From assembly GCA_934047225.1 (NCBI GenBank), contig OW204012.1, forward strand, positions 11,222,001 to 11,286,000: DNA of 64,000 nt, in the 5' to 3' direction. A program made the position numbers and the translations under genes. Each line of letters opens with the position of its first letter. Position 1 is the first letter of the stretch. A model generated the notes under the pieces. The model had not been told where the DNA came from. It did no database searches and worked only from the letters and a program-made list of their open reading frames with translations. This document shows positions 30,912-42,509 of this stretch, piece by piece. Source of the stretch: Ypsolopha sequella. Taxonomy: Eukaryota; Arthropoda; Insecta; Lepidoptera; Ypsolophidae.

Positions 30912-31476
30912 ATGGGCGATTATGAATGACAGAAACCGATTTATTCGATTATGGCAGTCATTCGAAAGGTTCGAAAATATAATCGATTATGTCGAAATTT
31001 TAGCCTTTATTTCTCAACCAATAAGAATCAATTTTGATGATAAAATAATACGAACGAGTAACTCTTATAATCGAATGACATGCTGCTGCCAGAGAATATA
31101 AAGTATTTGCTGCTGGTGAGACAAAGATGAGTGTAAATGAGAAAGAAGTATAAACAAACATGCCATCTTTTTCATTCTGCTTCGTTCGTTAAGTCTCGCC
31201 TATTCTCGTTTGTTTATTAGTGTGCAGTTGTGCACGTCTGTCCTGTAAAAAAGTCTCAAGCTGTGTAAAGTTTTCGGACGCTTTTGGACGTAAGATTCGA
31301 TTAACTACTTTATGTCAACTAGATAAAGGTTTAGTTTGTGTAGCATTATAAATGAATAATCGAATAGTTTCATTCGATTATGGGTATCAGCAGTCGACTT
31401 ATTTTGTAGTCGATTATTGAAATGAGTAGTTTCGAAACATTCGATTATCAAAATTAGACATAATCGCCCATCTTTA
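30912..31476. mobile_element. TAAAGATGGGCGATTATG inverted-repeat element (hAT-like)
   Basis: TAAAGATGGGCGATTATG and CATAATCGCCCATCTTTA ends, with ATTCGATTAT words clustering just inside both. The flanking octamers TCGGAAGC / CCGTGAGC agree at five of eight positions only, so superfamily is tentative. Confidence 0.65.
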
Positions 31477-31502
31477 CCGTGAGCCCTAGTCGAAATACAT
31501 AC

Positions 31503-31592
31503 CTTACCGCTTTCAAAAGGTGTCGTGATTGGATAAAAATGATGTGTGATCTCATTTCAAGCCAATCACGATACTTTTGAAAGCGATAGGTG
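31503..31592. repeat. Short palindrome CCGCTTTCAAAAG
   Basis: ACCGCTTTCAAAAGGTGTCG pairs with CGATACTTTTGAAAGCGAT, and GTGATTGG with CCAATCAC. A related half is at 46010-46036 (CCAATCACGATACCTTTGAA). Confidence 0.6.
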
Positions 31593-32297
31593 TTGAAGTT
31601 ACACTAGGTACTACATCAACTATAGTGACATCTTTCCATAGCTAGACTTTAGTATCTACGCAGTTTTTAACCAGGAAGTCAGGAGTAGTCAAGAAATGCA
31701 AAATACTGACAATAAAAACGCCAGATTGTATGTTAATCACAGACCTTGCTTCGCCTTGCCAACAACTAAATAATCCCTCCAATGCAATATAAACCTTAAA
31801 ACCAAACGTATAGCTTCTATAAGACCAAAACTACACATTCGCCCTTTCGTCATTACCCGTTGCGTACAAGGTAATGCAGCGCATTAATCGATTTTGCGCT
31901 TTAGTAGAAGGGAATAGGGTTTATTGATATGGAAAAGAGACCGATGTTTGGAAATTCGAAGGGACTAATGCAGTGTGACGTCACATCCCCCGCGCCCCTC
32001 TGACACAGTTTCTCGCTGTTGCTAAGCTAGAAATATCATAGAACAGCTGCATTGTACCGTTCGGAAAAGTATATGGCGAAACAAAGGTTTCCAAGGGCTT
32101 TTCTATATAGAAAACGATATTTGTATGACTCGATTGATGCGGAGGTAGCAAGAGGTGTGTTGGAATCGTAGTAGATGGAGATCTATACCATAATGTAATT
32201 TTTTTTGCGTTATGTTATGTGTGGTTTGACAATAAGATTACAAATAGAGAAAAATCCCGATGCAATAAAGGATCGTTGTGAAAAAAGACGTAAGTAC

Positions 32298-32406
32298 AGT
32301 GGAGACCACATCAAGCTTTACACTTGCAGTACGACATTATCCCCTACAGAGAAAAATATAAGATAAGTACAAAGTCCAATGTGTCTTACTTGATGCGGTC
32401 TCCACA
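32298..32406. mobile_element. 109-bp MITE, AGTGGAGACC ends, GTAC duplication
   Basis: GTAC/AGTGGAGACCACATCAAG and CTTGATGCGGTCTCCACA/GTAC. The host phrase GTGAAAAAAGACGTAAGTAC ... ATTTATTGTATCAT is also found around 32788-33860, without this insert. Confidence 0.75.
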
Positions 32407-32451
32407 GTACATTTATTGTATCATATATGAATTCCTCAACTTTCAGAGTTT

Positions 32452-32668
32452 TTAAATAGATTAAAATATTTATAGCATATAAATAAAAAAGTAATAATTT
32501 GTTTCGAAATATATTTTGACCAACTTATGGTCGTCGTCAGTCGAATGTTAATAATATTGACTTATTCGACCGAACGACCACAAGTTGGTAGAAACGAAAT
32601 ATATTTCGAAACAAAGTAAGTAATACTTTTTTATTTATATATTATAAATATTTTAATCTATTTAAAAC
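32452..32668. repeat. Palindrome with CGAAATATATTTCG
   Basis: AATAGATTAAAATATTTATA pairs with TATAAATATTTTAATCTATT across a centre near 32560. The arms contain CCAACTTATGGTCGTCG / CGACCACAAGTTGG. The minus strand near 32553 reads CTGACGA then a GACCA/TGGTC stem, hammerhead-like, but the 3' half does not fit. Confidence 0.6.
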
Positions 32669-32787
32669 AATAAAAGGCCAAAAATAGGCCTAAAAATTAT
32701 ATTTATTCAAATTTCAGTCTAACTAAACATAATAAATATAGTCGGGATGATAACGCCATTTTTCGTTGCGGCGTGAAAAAAGACGTA

Positions 32788-33860
32788 AAGTCCCTTTCAA
32801 TAGAATCCGCCAATAATGTAAACAAACCAATTTAAACACGATTACTGCGTAATTACTTACATTTGAATATCAATCCTGATCATATTCACATTTCAAGGAA
32901 CCATACATTGTTCTTAAAATCATTTCGACACCAAATAACTTCTTTATGATAGTTATTTTAATTAAAAATAATCGGACGACGAAAATTTCAATAGTTTGTA
33001 AAACTGTCATATTATTTTTTTTATCATCGAAGTCTTTTTTGTCTTTGGAAAGTTAGTGTTGTGACTTCACAAACCTCTCACAAATACCGCTTTTGTACCA
33101 ACAAAATGAAAAATTGTAATGGCCGCAAACAGCTGATTTAGAGAGCGGGTTTGGCAATTATTTCATTTTAGATTTTTTATTCATTGGTGGGTATTGTTCC
33201 GAGTTCTGTGCGTTTTTCTGTTTCCTCTAATTATCGACGACTTTGCTTTTTGTATTTTGGTTTTTGGACATTTTCTTTGCGATTTTCTTGGATTTATTCT
33301 TGGAACGACGACTTCTGCGTGAAATCACGGACTTTGTTTTTGCTTACGATTGGATCTCTTTCTCAAGATGTTTATAAACTATTAATTCTTTAAAATCTAA
33401 TAAAGATGTACACATAATCACTTAGAGATGCTAAGAATAAATCCAAGAATAATAATAAAGTGAAAAATTATTACGTGGTGTTTTTAGGTTATAATGAGTG
33501 AGCCGTAACTCAGTACATCAGGGTCGAAGACTCCTCCGCCTGCCAAAAAACGAAAAATTCATCTGACCACAAGGGAAAAAAATTCTAGTGAATATTTATA
33601 ATTATTTAGAAAAATCCTCTCTTACATACCCATCCAAAATGGAGTTATATAAAATTACTTCAGAAATTATGGAGGTGTCTCAGTATGTTGTAAGAGATAC
33701 CATGAAGCATTATTTAGAAACTCAAAAAATACCACACCAAAATACCACTTTAACATCAGTATAGGTACCACCAAATCTTTGGGTACAACACCGTAATCAT
33801 AGAGAACTGTCAAATAATTATCTTGTTTACATTATTGGCGGATTCTATTGAAAGGGACTT
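32788..33860. mobile_element. Tc1/mariner-like element, TA target
   Basis: TA/AAGTCCCTTTCAATAGAATC and GATTCTATTGAAAGGGACTT/TA; the TIRs extend for about 38 bp. The same host repeat at 32276-32297 and 32407-32440 lacks it, so the TA duplication is supported. It contains a transposase remnant on plus. Confidence 0.8.
33494..33774 (+). pseudogene. Transposase N-terminal relic (HTH) of the mariner-like element
   Basis: Starts ATG; fragments read STSGSKTPPPAKKRKIHLTT, a basic nuclear-signal-like stretch. After a stop and a +1 shift come SKMELYKITSEIMEVSQYVV and RDTMKHYLETQK, resembling the helix-turn-helix 'GVSxxTVxRI' region at the N-terminus of Tc1/mariner-type transposases. Two in-frame stops and no catalytic domain. 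Moderately sure it is transposase, less sure of the clade. Confidence 0.5.
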
Positions 33861-33919
33861 TAAGTACATTTATTTATTGTATCATCTATGAATTTCTCAA
33901 CTCTCAGTGGCTACACATA

Positions 33920-34376
33920 CAGTGTGCTTGGTAATTCGACCTATTCCTTTAAAGGGGTTATACTAGGGATAATTTCCAACAAATAATGCTTATCAACTAG
34001 GGGTCGAAAATGATAATTTTTTTTTTTTTCAAGTAAAACACGTCGATATTTCAAAAATTACAAATTAAAAATGGTTTTCTTTCCACTTAAGACCTTTTAA
34101 TTCTGAGATTATGGGAATTCAGGGGACCTATTTTTTTATAAAATGATCACTCATCTATAATTGATCAGAAATATAACAAATAAGTGCTGAGAGAGGAATA
34201 GTTATTTATTTTTGGTTATTAATCTGAAAGTTTGTAAAATAACATAAAAACCTTCGTAACTCGGAGACCATTCATTTTCGACACCTAGTTGATAGGACTT
34301 AATTCGTTGGAAATGATCTCTAGTATTACCCCTTTCAAGGAATAGGTCGAATTACCAATCATCCTGTATAATAGCA
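33920..34376. mobile_element. Palindromic MITE CAGkrTGmTTGGTAATTCG, TA target
   Basis: TA/CAGTGTGCTTGGTAATTCG and CGAATTACCAATCATCCTG/TA. The arms pair through GACCTATTCCTTTAAAGGGG and TCAACTAGGGGTCGAAAATG for about 100 bp. The centre is AT-rich. Confidence 0.8.
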
Positions 34377-34411
34377 ACGAAAACGCCATCTTTATTTATT
34401 TATAAATAAAT

Positions 34412-34850
34412 ATATCTTTGTTTCTAGAACACGGTGTGAAATGCACACAACGCTCTCTTGAGCTTTTTAGAGTTGCCAGATGGTCGGGATTCGTCGGGAT
34501 TGTCCCGACATTTCATTCAATGTGTCCAGAGTCCCGACAAATAACAAATAACAACGATCAGCGGGCAAAAAAGTATTTTGTTGTAATTACTTTAATTTTA
34601 ATAATAAAAAATAATTGTTTGATTCTTAATATTTATTTGTCCCGACCATAACCCCAAAAGTCCGACTTTTTGAAATTTTGCCCAGATATTTTGGTTTTCC
34701 CATCTGGCAACCCTAGAGCCTTCCGATGTGCATAGCTTCCAATTTTTTTTTTGCCATGTTCGTGGCATTCGGTAGTAGCTACGATAAAAGCTGTCTTTGC
34801 TTCCTAGAACTCGGCGCGTGAAATACACACAACGCCCTCGTGAGCCTTTA
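34412..34850 (+). repeat. Direct repeats flanking a GTTGCCAGATGG MITE
   Basis: The phrase GAAATGCACACAACGCTCTC (34438) recurs as GAAATACACACAACGCCCTC (34820). Inserted in the first copy is an element with ends AGAGTTGCCAGATGG (34469) and CCATCTGGCAACCCT (34700-34714), which contains GTCCCGAC words. Insertion and duplication order cannot be resolved by eye. Confidence 0.6.
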
Positions 34851-34877
34851 GAAGTGCATTACTTTCAGTTCTTTTTT

Positions 34878-35169
34878 AGGGTTCCGTACCCAAAGAGTAA
34901 CCAACAGGACCCTATTACTAAGACTCCGCTGTTCGTCTGTCTGTCCGTCTGTCACCAGGCTGTATCTCATGAACCGTGATAGTTAGACAGTTGAAATTTT
35001 CACAGATGATGTATTTCTGTTGCCGCTATAACAACAAATACTAAAAAATAGAATAAAATTAATATTTAAGGGGGCTCCCATACAACAGACAAGTTTTTTT
35101 TGCCGTTTTTATAGATAATGGTACGGAACCCTTCGTGCGCGAGGCCGACTCGGACTTGGCCGGTTTTTT
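34878..35169 (-). mobile_element. AACCGGCCAAGTG...GGGTTCCGTA repeat, complete reversed copy
   Basis: AGGGTTCCGTACCCAAAGAG, then a GTCTGTCTGTCCGTCTG run, ATGAACCGTGATAGTTAGAC and GTACGGAACCCTTCGTGCGC, ending GGCCGGTTTT. The same order is found at 40575-40852 and 44232-44514 (plus), with partial copies at 52928-53166 and 54471-54606. Confidence 0.7.
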
Positions 35170-35349
35170 TGTCATATACGTGACGTAGGGTATGTCGTCA
35201 CAACGTGAAAGGTAGATATAAAATCGATTGCGAATCCGTCACGTTGGGAAATTGCTTTTGGATACGCGGAGTTACCGTGACTGCACGTGCATAGTGGCCT
35301 TCAGTTGCTAGGTATACGTAGAAGATTATTAGTACATTGTTCACCGAGG

Positions 35350-35900
35350 GAAGAAAGGGGAAGATTACCAACGAGGGTGTAGTTTGAGGCCCGAGGCGAA
35401 GCCAAGGGCCTCAATACACACGGGTTGGGAATCGCACTTTCTCCCAAGTGATACATAGTGCTTTATACTACACCTGCGAGGAAATAGTATAATTTTACTT
35501 TTAATCAAGATACAATAAAAGAAACCGACTGACTCGCGTGCGATTGTCACTTTTTATTTCCTTCTTATTTTTTATTATGTACAGGAAAAGCAAGTGGCCA
35601 GTATCATTTTTCGAGTTTTATGTACGAGTTCGCAAAATAATACTGGCCACTTGGCCACTTGCTCATTGTTTATGTTATTTAAAAAAAAAACAGCACGTTA
35701 ACAATGGATTTGCATATACTTTTTCTGCCCGTTCAAGCAAGTTAACAATGAATTTTCGCATATTAGTATGACAGTAATAACGTATTTTCTGCACCGTTTT
35801 CAAAAAAGTAAGAAGGTACTTTTCGAGCAGGTGTAGTATAAAATATTGATTATACGTTCATTATACGTGACACTGACAGTGGACTGCGTAGGAGTCAGCA
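35350..35900. repeat. Unassigned repeat-rich block with a GTGGCCAGTAT palindrome
   Basis: GCAAGTGGCCAGTATCATTTT (35590) pairs with AATAATACTGGCCACTTGG (35635). Outer words ACTACACCTGCGAGGAAATAG (35470) and TTCGAGCAGGTGTAGTAT (35822) also pair, suggesting one decayed palindromic element. No coding content. Confidence 0.45.
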
Positions 35901-36098
35901 CACAACGGGCTAAGATCCTCGGTGAACCGAAGACGCTCCGCCAGTCCTGTGGCGACCTAGGTCGCCTCTTGGGATTTTGGCGTGAGCTGAGCTGGCTACA
36001 ATAGACGGCCCCACACTTTCCACGCACAAAGGTCCAAAAAAGAGACTAGTTGCGGAAACCGAGCCCACCAAGAATACGTTCATTATATTATTCATTAA

Positions 36099-36818
36099 TA
36101 GGGTTCCGTAGTACCTAAAAGGTACAAAAGGAACCTTTTTGGTAAGACTCCGTCCGTCCGTGTGTCACAGCCTCATAGCTTTAGCACCGTTGGAAAGACT
36201 AGAAATTTGGCACAAAATAGCAATAATTTGCCCACATAACACAGTGTTCAAAAAAAAGTTTGAAATTGTTTAAAGCAAAAGAGAGAAAATTAAAAGTATG
36301 AGTATCCAATTGTAGATATTATAGAGCTGATTGTAAAAATATATACCGAACTATATTTACAGGCCAATGTATGGCCCCTTATCTCCGAAAATGGTGGACC
36401 GAAAAATATGAAAAAAATTAGGGTTATAGGTCATGACTGGCCAATTACAGGAAAACTAAGGGATTTAAAAAAAATTTAACACAAAGGAGGAACTAAAAAA
36501 AAGTAAAAAGTTTTGTGGTTTTTCAAACATTTCTCGAAACCAGTGCCAGTAAATATAGTAAAAGTATATATTTTGCCAATCAGCTTTTAAATATCTACAA
36601 TTTGATACCACTATTGTATTTTTAGTATGATAATTTTGATTTTTCTCACTATTGTTTTGGAAATATTTTGAACAATTTTTCTTTTACTCTATGTGAATTT
36701 CTAGTCTTTGATCTTTAACGGTGCTAAAGTTATTAGGCTGTGACATACGGACGGACGGACGGACAACGAAGTCTCAACATTGGCACCTTTTGTACCTTTT
36801 AGGTACTACGGAACCCTA
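36099..36818. mobile_element. Palindromic TAGGGTTCCGTAGTACC element, complete
   Basis: TAGGGTTCCGTAGTACCTAA and TTAGGTACTACGGAACCCTA ends. Subterminal GGACGGACGGACGG-type runs lie near the right end, followed inward by ATTTGCCCACATAACACAGTG. Half copies: 50033-50400 and 60300-60597; further decayed stretches lie in 48236-48680 and 59640-60060. Confidence 0.75.
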
Positions 36819-37687
36819 ACAACTGATATTACAGAAAGAACGACGAGCGGAGGAGCCTCGTGGTCTAGAGTGATCGCCACGGAAATAATCACGCAGATTA
36901 ATGCATTATTGTCTCTATCCCTTTACAATAGAACCCTCACAGTATTCTTTTTCCGTGGCGTTCGATCTAGGCATGTCTATGATGTGATGCAACTTGCGAG
37001 ACCTTGGCACGATTCCTCCACCACAATTACAAAACTCGTCTAGTCTTTACTGCATTGTAATAATGGTCATTATCATTGACTAAAAGATCAAGTTATGATG
37101 GTATATTATCACGTTTTAGTTTTTAATCTCGTGAGCCGTTTTATGATGTTATTAAAACGCGTGTATCAGTATAGCATCGATTCTAAATTTTACATCACGA
37201 CGACACATCGACATGAAGTCCCGAGTATAAGAGGTGTCTTCAAGTCACAGTCCACATTCGTACACCCAAGTTTCAGCGACGATTTTGACGTCCCAGCGTC
37301 AGCCTTATCTATCACCGTACTTCGGGCACAAACCGTAAATAAATTAGGGGAGCCGAGTGAAGCGAAGCGGCGTGAGGCGACCGATAATACGATCGGTCCA
37401 GGCAGATCATGATCATGAACAATTTATTGTAGAATTCGACGACAGATACACAGCGTTAGAACCTTGTGTATCCACATGGATACACACAGAATTTTCTTTG
37501 TCCGTAATTGACGATTGTTCGCATTTTGTGTGCAAGAAAAAAAGCCATGGCCCCGACAAGGATATCTAATGAAAAACTGCCAAAATATATACAGTGATGT
37601 GGCAAAGATGATCCAGGGTGGGATATTCTTATCGAAAACACGCCCTTGCCTAAAGTATCACAGTTTAAAAACCTCGGCTCTGTACTG
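36819..37687. other. Unassigned DNA
   Basis: Several 60-105 codon ORFs without recognisable domains. At 37352-37384 is a purine-rich GAGTGAAGCGAAGCGGCG phrase also seen at 37949-37978 and 61030-61062. Nothing else supported. Confidence 0.35.
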
Positions 37688-37829
37688 AGGACCTAAAAAG
37701 GCCAACTTGGGTGAATCATAAAATGATTTGAAAGTAGGATGGAGTCAGAATTTTTGCACACGTGCAAAAGAGACGGCATTAGAACAGAATCATAATGTGA
37801 TTCATGCACAACGGCCTTTTTAGAGGACC
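37688..37829. mobile_element. GGACCTAAAAAGGCC MITE, copy 1
   Basis: GGACCTAAAAAGGCCAACTTG to CGGCCTTTTTAGAGGACC, about 140 bp. The copy at 52729-52868 shares GGGTGAATCATAAAATG and CGTGCAAAAGAGACGGCA. Confidence 0.75.
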
Positions 37830-38284
37830 TGATCAGTGATCAGTGATCACAGTCACAGACAGGATAGATCGGGTGATCGTGGGATGACGAGCGAAGAGGC
37901 AGGAGGAGCGTGTTAGGTTTACATGTGAGTATACCTATATATTGGAAGCCGAGCGAAGCGGAGCAGGGCGAGACGACTTTCAATCCTTCTAACAGAATTA
38001 CTATATGCCGAAGCACTTTAGAAAATGTCGAATTCTACTAACAAAATGTTTTTCAATTTTTAACTTCTAAACAAGAAATACAAAGTTAAGTTATGCACTT
38101 TGCGCCAAAGAGTTCAAAAGTTTAGATGAGCCCTGGCACCTAAAATCTACTTGCATTGTTTTTGAATGCGTGCGTTAACATAATGCCGACGCGCGCACAC
38201 TTATGAGTACGCAATCTGTCTACCTACGGTCAGCAAACTGACCAGACTACTAAAGTTGTTAAAATTATTAACTTTGAGGGCACT
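37830..38284. other. Unassigned DNA
   Basis: GATCAGTGATCAGTGATCAC (about 37829-37850) is a short tandem-palindromic word. 38045-38110 matches 14395-14455 (reversed) and 28075-28115 (CAAAGTTAAGTTATGCAC...). Confidence 0.35.
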
Positions 38285-38287
38285 TAA

Positions 38288-38754
38288 GGGCCTTACTATT
38301 GCCAAGTGGGTACTTTCTAAAGCCTACTGCTCGTTTATGGCCAAACCAAAAATAATGAAAAAATGTATTTTGAATAATCAACTCTTAGACGACATATGCA
38401 ACATTTTTCTTTTTCATACCACCAAAACTTGTACATGATTTTTTTTTTTTTACTGAATGGTGTTTATGACCTCAAATTCCCTACTGCTCCTGAGTGGCTT
38501 GACCGATTGAATTCATTTATGCTTTGATAAATAGATAAACTTTATAGCTGTAAAAATAACATAAGATTATTCAGTCGAGTAGTCACATCCAAGTGAAAAG
38601 TATAATTTTCTCCTATTTCGCCCTCTCAAGGACGCAGCGAGCGTTGTAACAGCCACTATGCATTGCGCGCTGATATGAACGTTATTTCAATGTCGTTTCC
38701 GTTGATATTTGTAGTGACAAATATCGAGCTGCTAATTTGGCGATGGTAATCGCC
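38288..38754. mobile_element. TTAA family 2 MITE, copy 2
   Basis: TTAA at 38284-38287, decayed TGAA at 38755-38758. The body is colinear with 11514-11983. Confidence 0.75.
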
Positions 38755-39105
38755 TGAAGGCGTCCAACTATCACTGTGTTCAGATGAGCACTGATTCCAA
38801 ACGCGTGAGCGTCATCCATTTAAAGTTGGAAGCATTTTGGTGCTGTCATACTACGGTAAGGGCTTATCTTTACTTTTGAAATCTTTGCTTTGCACTAAGC
38901 GACTCACGTTTAACCCTAATAACATTTTCTCAGACACAATCTTGGCTGCAGTGTGAAGAAGCAACGACCCAGAGTCTAAAAATAAACGTAAAACGCGGAA
39001 ACGTTGCAGGGCTGACGTTTGCAACGATTCGACGGAATCTTGAACATTTACGTCCCAAATAAAACTGTTACACAACATCGAGTGTAAATAGACCACTATC
39101 TTTAA
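38755..39105. other. Unassigned DNA
   Basis: A minus-strand 81-codon ORF (38851-39096, SSRLVQSKDF-like text in poor context) has no recognisable domain. Ends at the TTAA of the next element. Confidence 0.3.
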
Positions 39106-39853
39106 CCCTTAAATGCATGAGATTTTATTTTTGTATGAAATTGAAAACAGTGATAGAAAAATACCCAAAAAATATGAAAAAAATAATGAAAAAAATATTT
39201 GGATTATGTTTATTTTGCGAAATCCATCGCTATGAATACTCTAAATATTTTTAGAGTGCATTACAAACTAGAAAATATCAATCAGAAACAAACCCAAAGA
39301 CAAGAATTTGAAAAACTTTGCACTCTAATAATATTTAAAAAAATATTTCTTGATTGAAGTTTTTACAAGTGCAAAAAAGAAAAAAAAAACAAATGAAAAT
39401 GAAAATGAAAATTTCTTTATTTCAAAATAAGTTACCTAAATTATTAAAACTCTAGTTCCCACAGAAAGTTTCCTTGTGTAGTGAAAGTGTCATTTATATA
39501 AAAATATTGAATTTTTTAGTTTTTATTTTTTTTATTGGGTACTTGTAAAACTGAACTCTTTGCGAATTTAATATCAAAAAACTATAAAAATATATGCAAG
39601 CAGAATATTTATTTGTTTTTTTTTCCAAAAGCTTTCTTTGACGATTTCCCTGCCAAAATGCGAGAAAATACGAAAAAAAAAACAAAGGAAAATAAAAAAA
39701 TGCATTATTAGTTTTTAAAAAAAAATTATGTTGTTGAAAAACATATTTTTAGCTCATACAATCATATAATTATAATTTTTAACATAAAATTATTTATTGT
39801 ATAATAAATAAAAATTCCTTTGTGCCGTTTTCGACCCAAGATGCATTTAAGGG
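39106..39853. mobile_element. piggyBac-like MITE, TTAA/CCCTTAAATGCAT ends
   Basis: TTAA (39102-39105)/CCCTTAAATGCATGA and ATGCATTTAAGGG/TTAA (39854-39857). Perfect 13-bp TIRs starting CCC next to TTAA fit piggyBac-type movers. 748 bp, very AT-rich, no transposase. Confidence 0.8.
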
Positions 39854-40004
39854 TTAATAATAATAATAATAAAATAATTTATTTCAGACAGGGTCCATAA
39901 AGTGTTAGTAATACAAAATAACTTATGGACTAGTGTTAGTAAGAGAACAGGCGAGTATAAATTAAATCAAATAAAATTAAATAAAATTAAAGAGGATATG
40001 TTAA

Positions 40005-40090
40005 GAGGATATGTCACGCTTGCAAAAGTCACCGTCACTCCATGCGGAAAACAGCGCAGTGCGAGAGGGACGGATTCCGGAAAAAATAGC
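40005..40090 (+). mobile_element. TTAA family 1 fragment
   Basis: TTAA/GAGGATATGTCACGC, then CACCGTCACTCCATGCGG and GTGCGAGAGGGACGGATTC: the left 85 bp of the family, right part missing. The AGAGGATATG phrase is duplicated just before it (39991). Confidence 0.6.
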
Positions 40091-40125
40091 AAGTCTCCTC
40101 GAACCTGTGATTCAAACACTGTGCT

Positions 40126-40267
40126 ACAAGGCATGGCCAGCTTTTAACACCCAATAAAACACCTTATAAAACAACTTTTGACACAACAAAACACCAAATT
40201 TCATGTGTTTAATGTCAAATTGGTCTATCAAAAGGTGTTTTAGTGGTTGTTAAAACCGGCCATGTTA
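40126..40267. mobile_element. Small palindromic element TGGCCrGyTTTTAACA
   Basis: GGCATGGCCAGCTTTTAACA returns as TGTTAAAACCGGCCATG, and AAAACACCTT pairs with AAGGTGTTTT. About 140 bp. Confidence 0.65.
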
Positions 40268-40574
40268 GGCTAACTGAAGCACCTACAACAGCAGACATTA
40301 TAGTAAGTCTCACCTACTTATAAACCGCCACCATTGCTATGCTACAGTAGTTGCTTAGCGGCGTCTCCGTCCGCCTTTTTTTTACGTCTATGTCTATAGG
40401 TATTCTAATAATATAAATAATATAGGAAACACTTGTGGTTTTCAATAATACGATAAATAGATAACATATCTGTTACCCACAAAACCACAATATATATTCC
40501 GTATAAAAATACTCCTCAATTCAAAACAAATTGTTTTTTTATATGAAATATAAATTATTTATTTGCACAAAAAA

Positions 40575-40852
40575 CTTGAAAAAACCTGTCAAGTGCGAGT
40601 CAGACTCGCGCACGAAGGGTTCCGTACCGTTATCTATAAAAACGGCAAAAAAACATGGGAGCCCCTTAAACACTTATTTTATTCTGTTTTTTAGCATTTG
40701 TTGTTATAGCAGCAACAGATCTGTGAAAATTTCAACTGTCTAACTATCACGGTTCATGAGATACAGCCTGGTGACAGACGGACAGACGGACGGACAGCGG
40801 AGTCTTAGCAATAGGGTCCCGTTGGTTACCCTTTGGGTACGGAAGCCTAAAA
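40575..40852 (+). mobile_element. AACCGGCCAAGTG...GGGTTCCGTA repeat, complete copy
   Basis: AAACCTGTCAAGTGCGAGTC, CGCGCACGAAGGGTTCCG, GGTTCATGAGATACAGCC, the GACAGACGGACGGACAG run and CCCTTTGGGTACGGAAGCC. The 70-codon ORF inside recurs in the copy at 52779-53033, by DNA similarity only. Confidence 0.7.
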
Positions 40853-40949
40853 AAGACATAATAATATGACGATAACGGTCTTTTTCATGTTATAATATCC
40901 AATGAAACGTTGAGGATGTAGGTCAAGAAATTAAAAGCAATTATTATTG

Positions 40950-41470
40950 CGCATATCTTTTGTGATAGAAATATTACATGGTGCGCAAGTGGAAGGTACA
41001 GCTCGACCAGCCCTTCTATTCTGTATCTTTAGTTGCCAACTGTACTAGGTGCCTATCATCAAAAATATAGGTAAAAACTGAACTTCCAAATTTGCCTTTA
41101 GTGGGTATTGAACTATTTACGAAGTGTGTCGTCACTTCAAGTGCGAACATATCCTTAGACAATCGGAATTCGATAGTATATCTATGTTTTTGATGATAGA
41201 CACCCAGTCCAGATGGCAACTAAAGATACATAATAGGCCCTCAGGCCGCCTTAGAAGGACGTATGCTGACCAAATTGGTGACATACTGAAGAAGGGCCAT
41301 GTCAAAAGTACCCGGAATAGAAGTGGAACGTGGGAGAGGCAAAATAGGCGTGTCAGAATTTTAGCAGATGGAAATTTCATTTTCAAAAAAGAAAATGACG
41401 ATTATTTAAAAAAAAAACACAGCAAACGCATCAAAACTGACACAACTCCTATTTCCCAAGCAATAAAGCC
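40950..41470 (+). pseudogene. LINE C-terminal fragment split by a palindromic MITE
   Basis: AAGTGGAAGGTACAGCTCG (40988-41006) is followed 230 bp later by GCCGCCTTAGAAGGACG and an open frame reading RRTYADQIGDILKKGHVKST. This matches the LINE 3' coding end at 42510-42850, where the two pieces are contiguous. The inserted element is 41011-41242. Confidence 0.65.
41011..41242. mobile_element. Palindromic MITE TGTATCTTTAGTTGCC
   Basis: TGTATCTTTAGTTGCCAACTG pairs with TGGCAACTAAAGATACA, and CTATCATCAAAAATATAGG with ATGTTTTTGATGATAG. The uninterrupted LINE sequence at 42635 (CAACCAGACCGCCCTAGAAG) gives the empty site. Confidence 0.75.
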
Positions 41471-41519
41471 GTAAATTATATTTACCCAAAAAACAGTGAC
41501 TTTTATTCGTATCCGCGCA

Positions 41520-42177
41520 GAAGGGCTTGCAATATTCGAATAATGGAAAAATGTTGGTATTCGAATATTCGAATTTTTGGGTACTATTCGAATACCATGC
41601 AAACAATATACAAAAGTTTGAAGTTGTTTATACTAATTAACCATGTCTTGAAGCGCCAAAGAGTCTGAGTGCAATGAATAAAAAAAAAAACTTCATTCGA
41701 ATTATGAGAATATTTGAATAATTCAAAAATTTGTTTTGGCACTTTAAGACATGATTACTATAACAGCTTTAAATTTTTTAATATTAATTTTTTTATTACT
41801 AAAATTGTTAACAGGTGTCACTTTTAATTTTTATTTTAAATAACTTATTTGTCAATACTTTGTTCCATTTGACCGATGACAGCCCCATACCGTGGGCCGA
41901 AATATATCAAGCAAATGCTTATTTTATTGTTTTAATATTAGTAAAGAAAACAAAGAAATAAATATATTTAAGTTTAAGAAAGCTTATTAAATTAAGCGTA
42001 TGAAATGAAATGAAATATATTTATTTATGTAATGTAGGTATAACAGATACACTTATTATAGGTCAGTTTTAATGTAATATAAGTAATTAAATAATTTATG
42101 TATATAGGTAGTTTTATGTCATAAATTATTAGTATATTCGAATACCTACAATTTTCGAATATTCGAATGCAAGCCCT
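41520..42177. mobile_element. AAGGGCTTGCA hAT-type element with ATTCGAATA arrays
   Basis: AAGGGCTTGCAATATTCGAA on the left and ATATTCGAATGCAAGCCCT on the right. TATTCGAATA words lie inside both ends (41558-41600 and 42133-42168). The flanks share CCGCGCA (41513-41519 and 42179-42185), an imperfect 8-bp duplication. AT-rich, no transposase. Confidence 0.7.
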
Positions 42178-42509
42178 ACCGCGCACCGTGGCGTGGTACG
42201 TTGCACTTACTTTCACTCCGGGCATCGCTTTGCGTTTCGCTTACCGGACGAGACACGTGCCTTCGTATCGCAAAATGTACCTTAACTCCAATAAATAAGG
42301 GTGCTAGATTATTTGGTTCAAGTATACGAGCAAGTTTTTAGTTTGACCTCGATTTTACCGTGGAAAAAAATCGAGTTTTCTCAGACGAATATAGACATAA
42401 CATGCCATATTAGCATGGAAACGCACTCAATTGCCTGGATATAAATATTAATTGATGCCTTCTTTGGATAGAAAAGCAACCTCGCCTCTCGGCGAATTTA
42501 TAAAAACAC

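Noticed and set aside
32520..32560. Hammerhead in the CGAAATATATTTCG palindrome
   Set aside because: CTGACGA and a good stem II are present on minus, but GAAA is altered in one arm and no U16/NUH cleavage triplet follows stem III.
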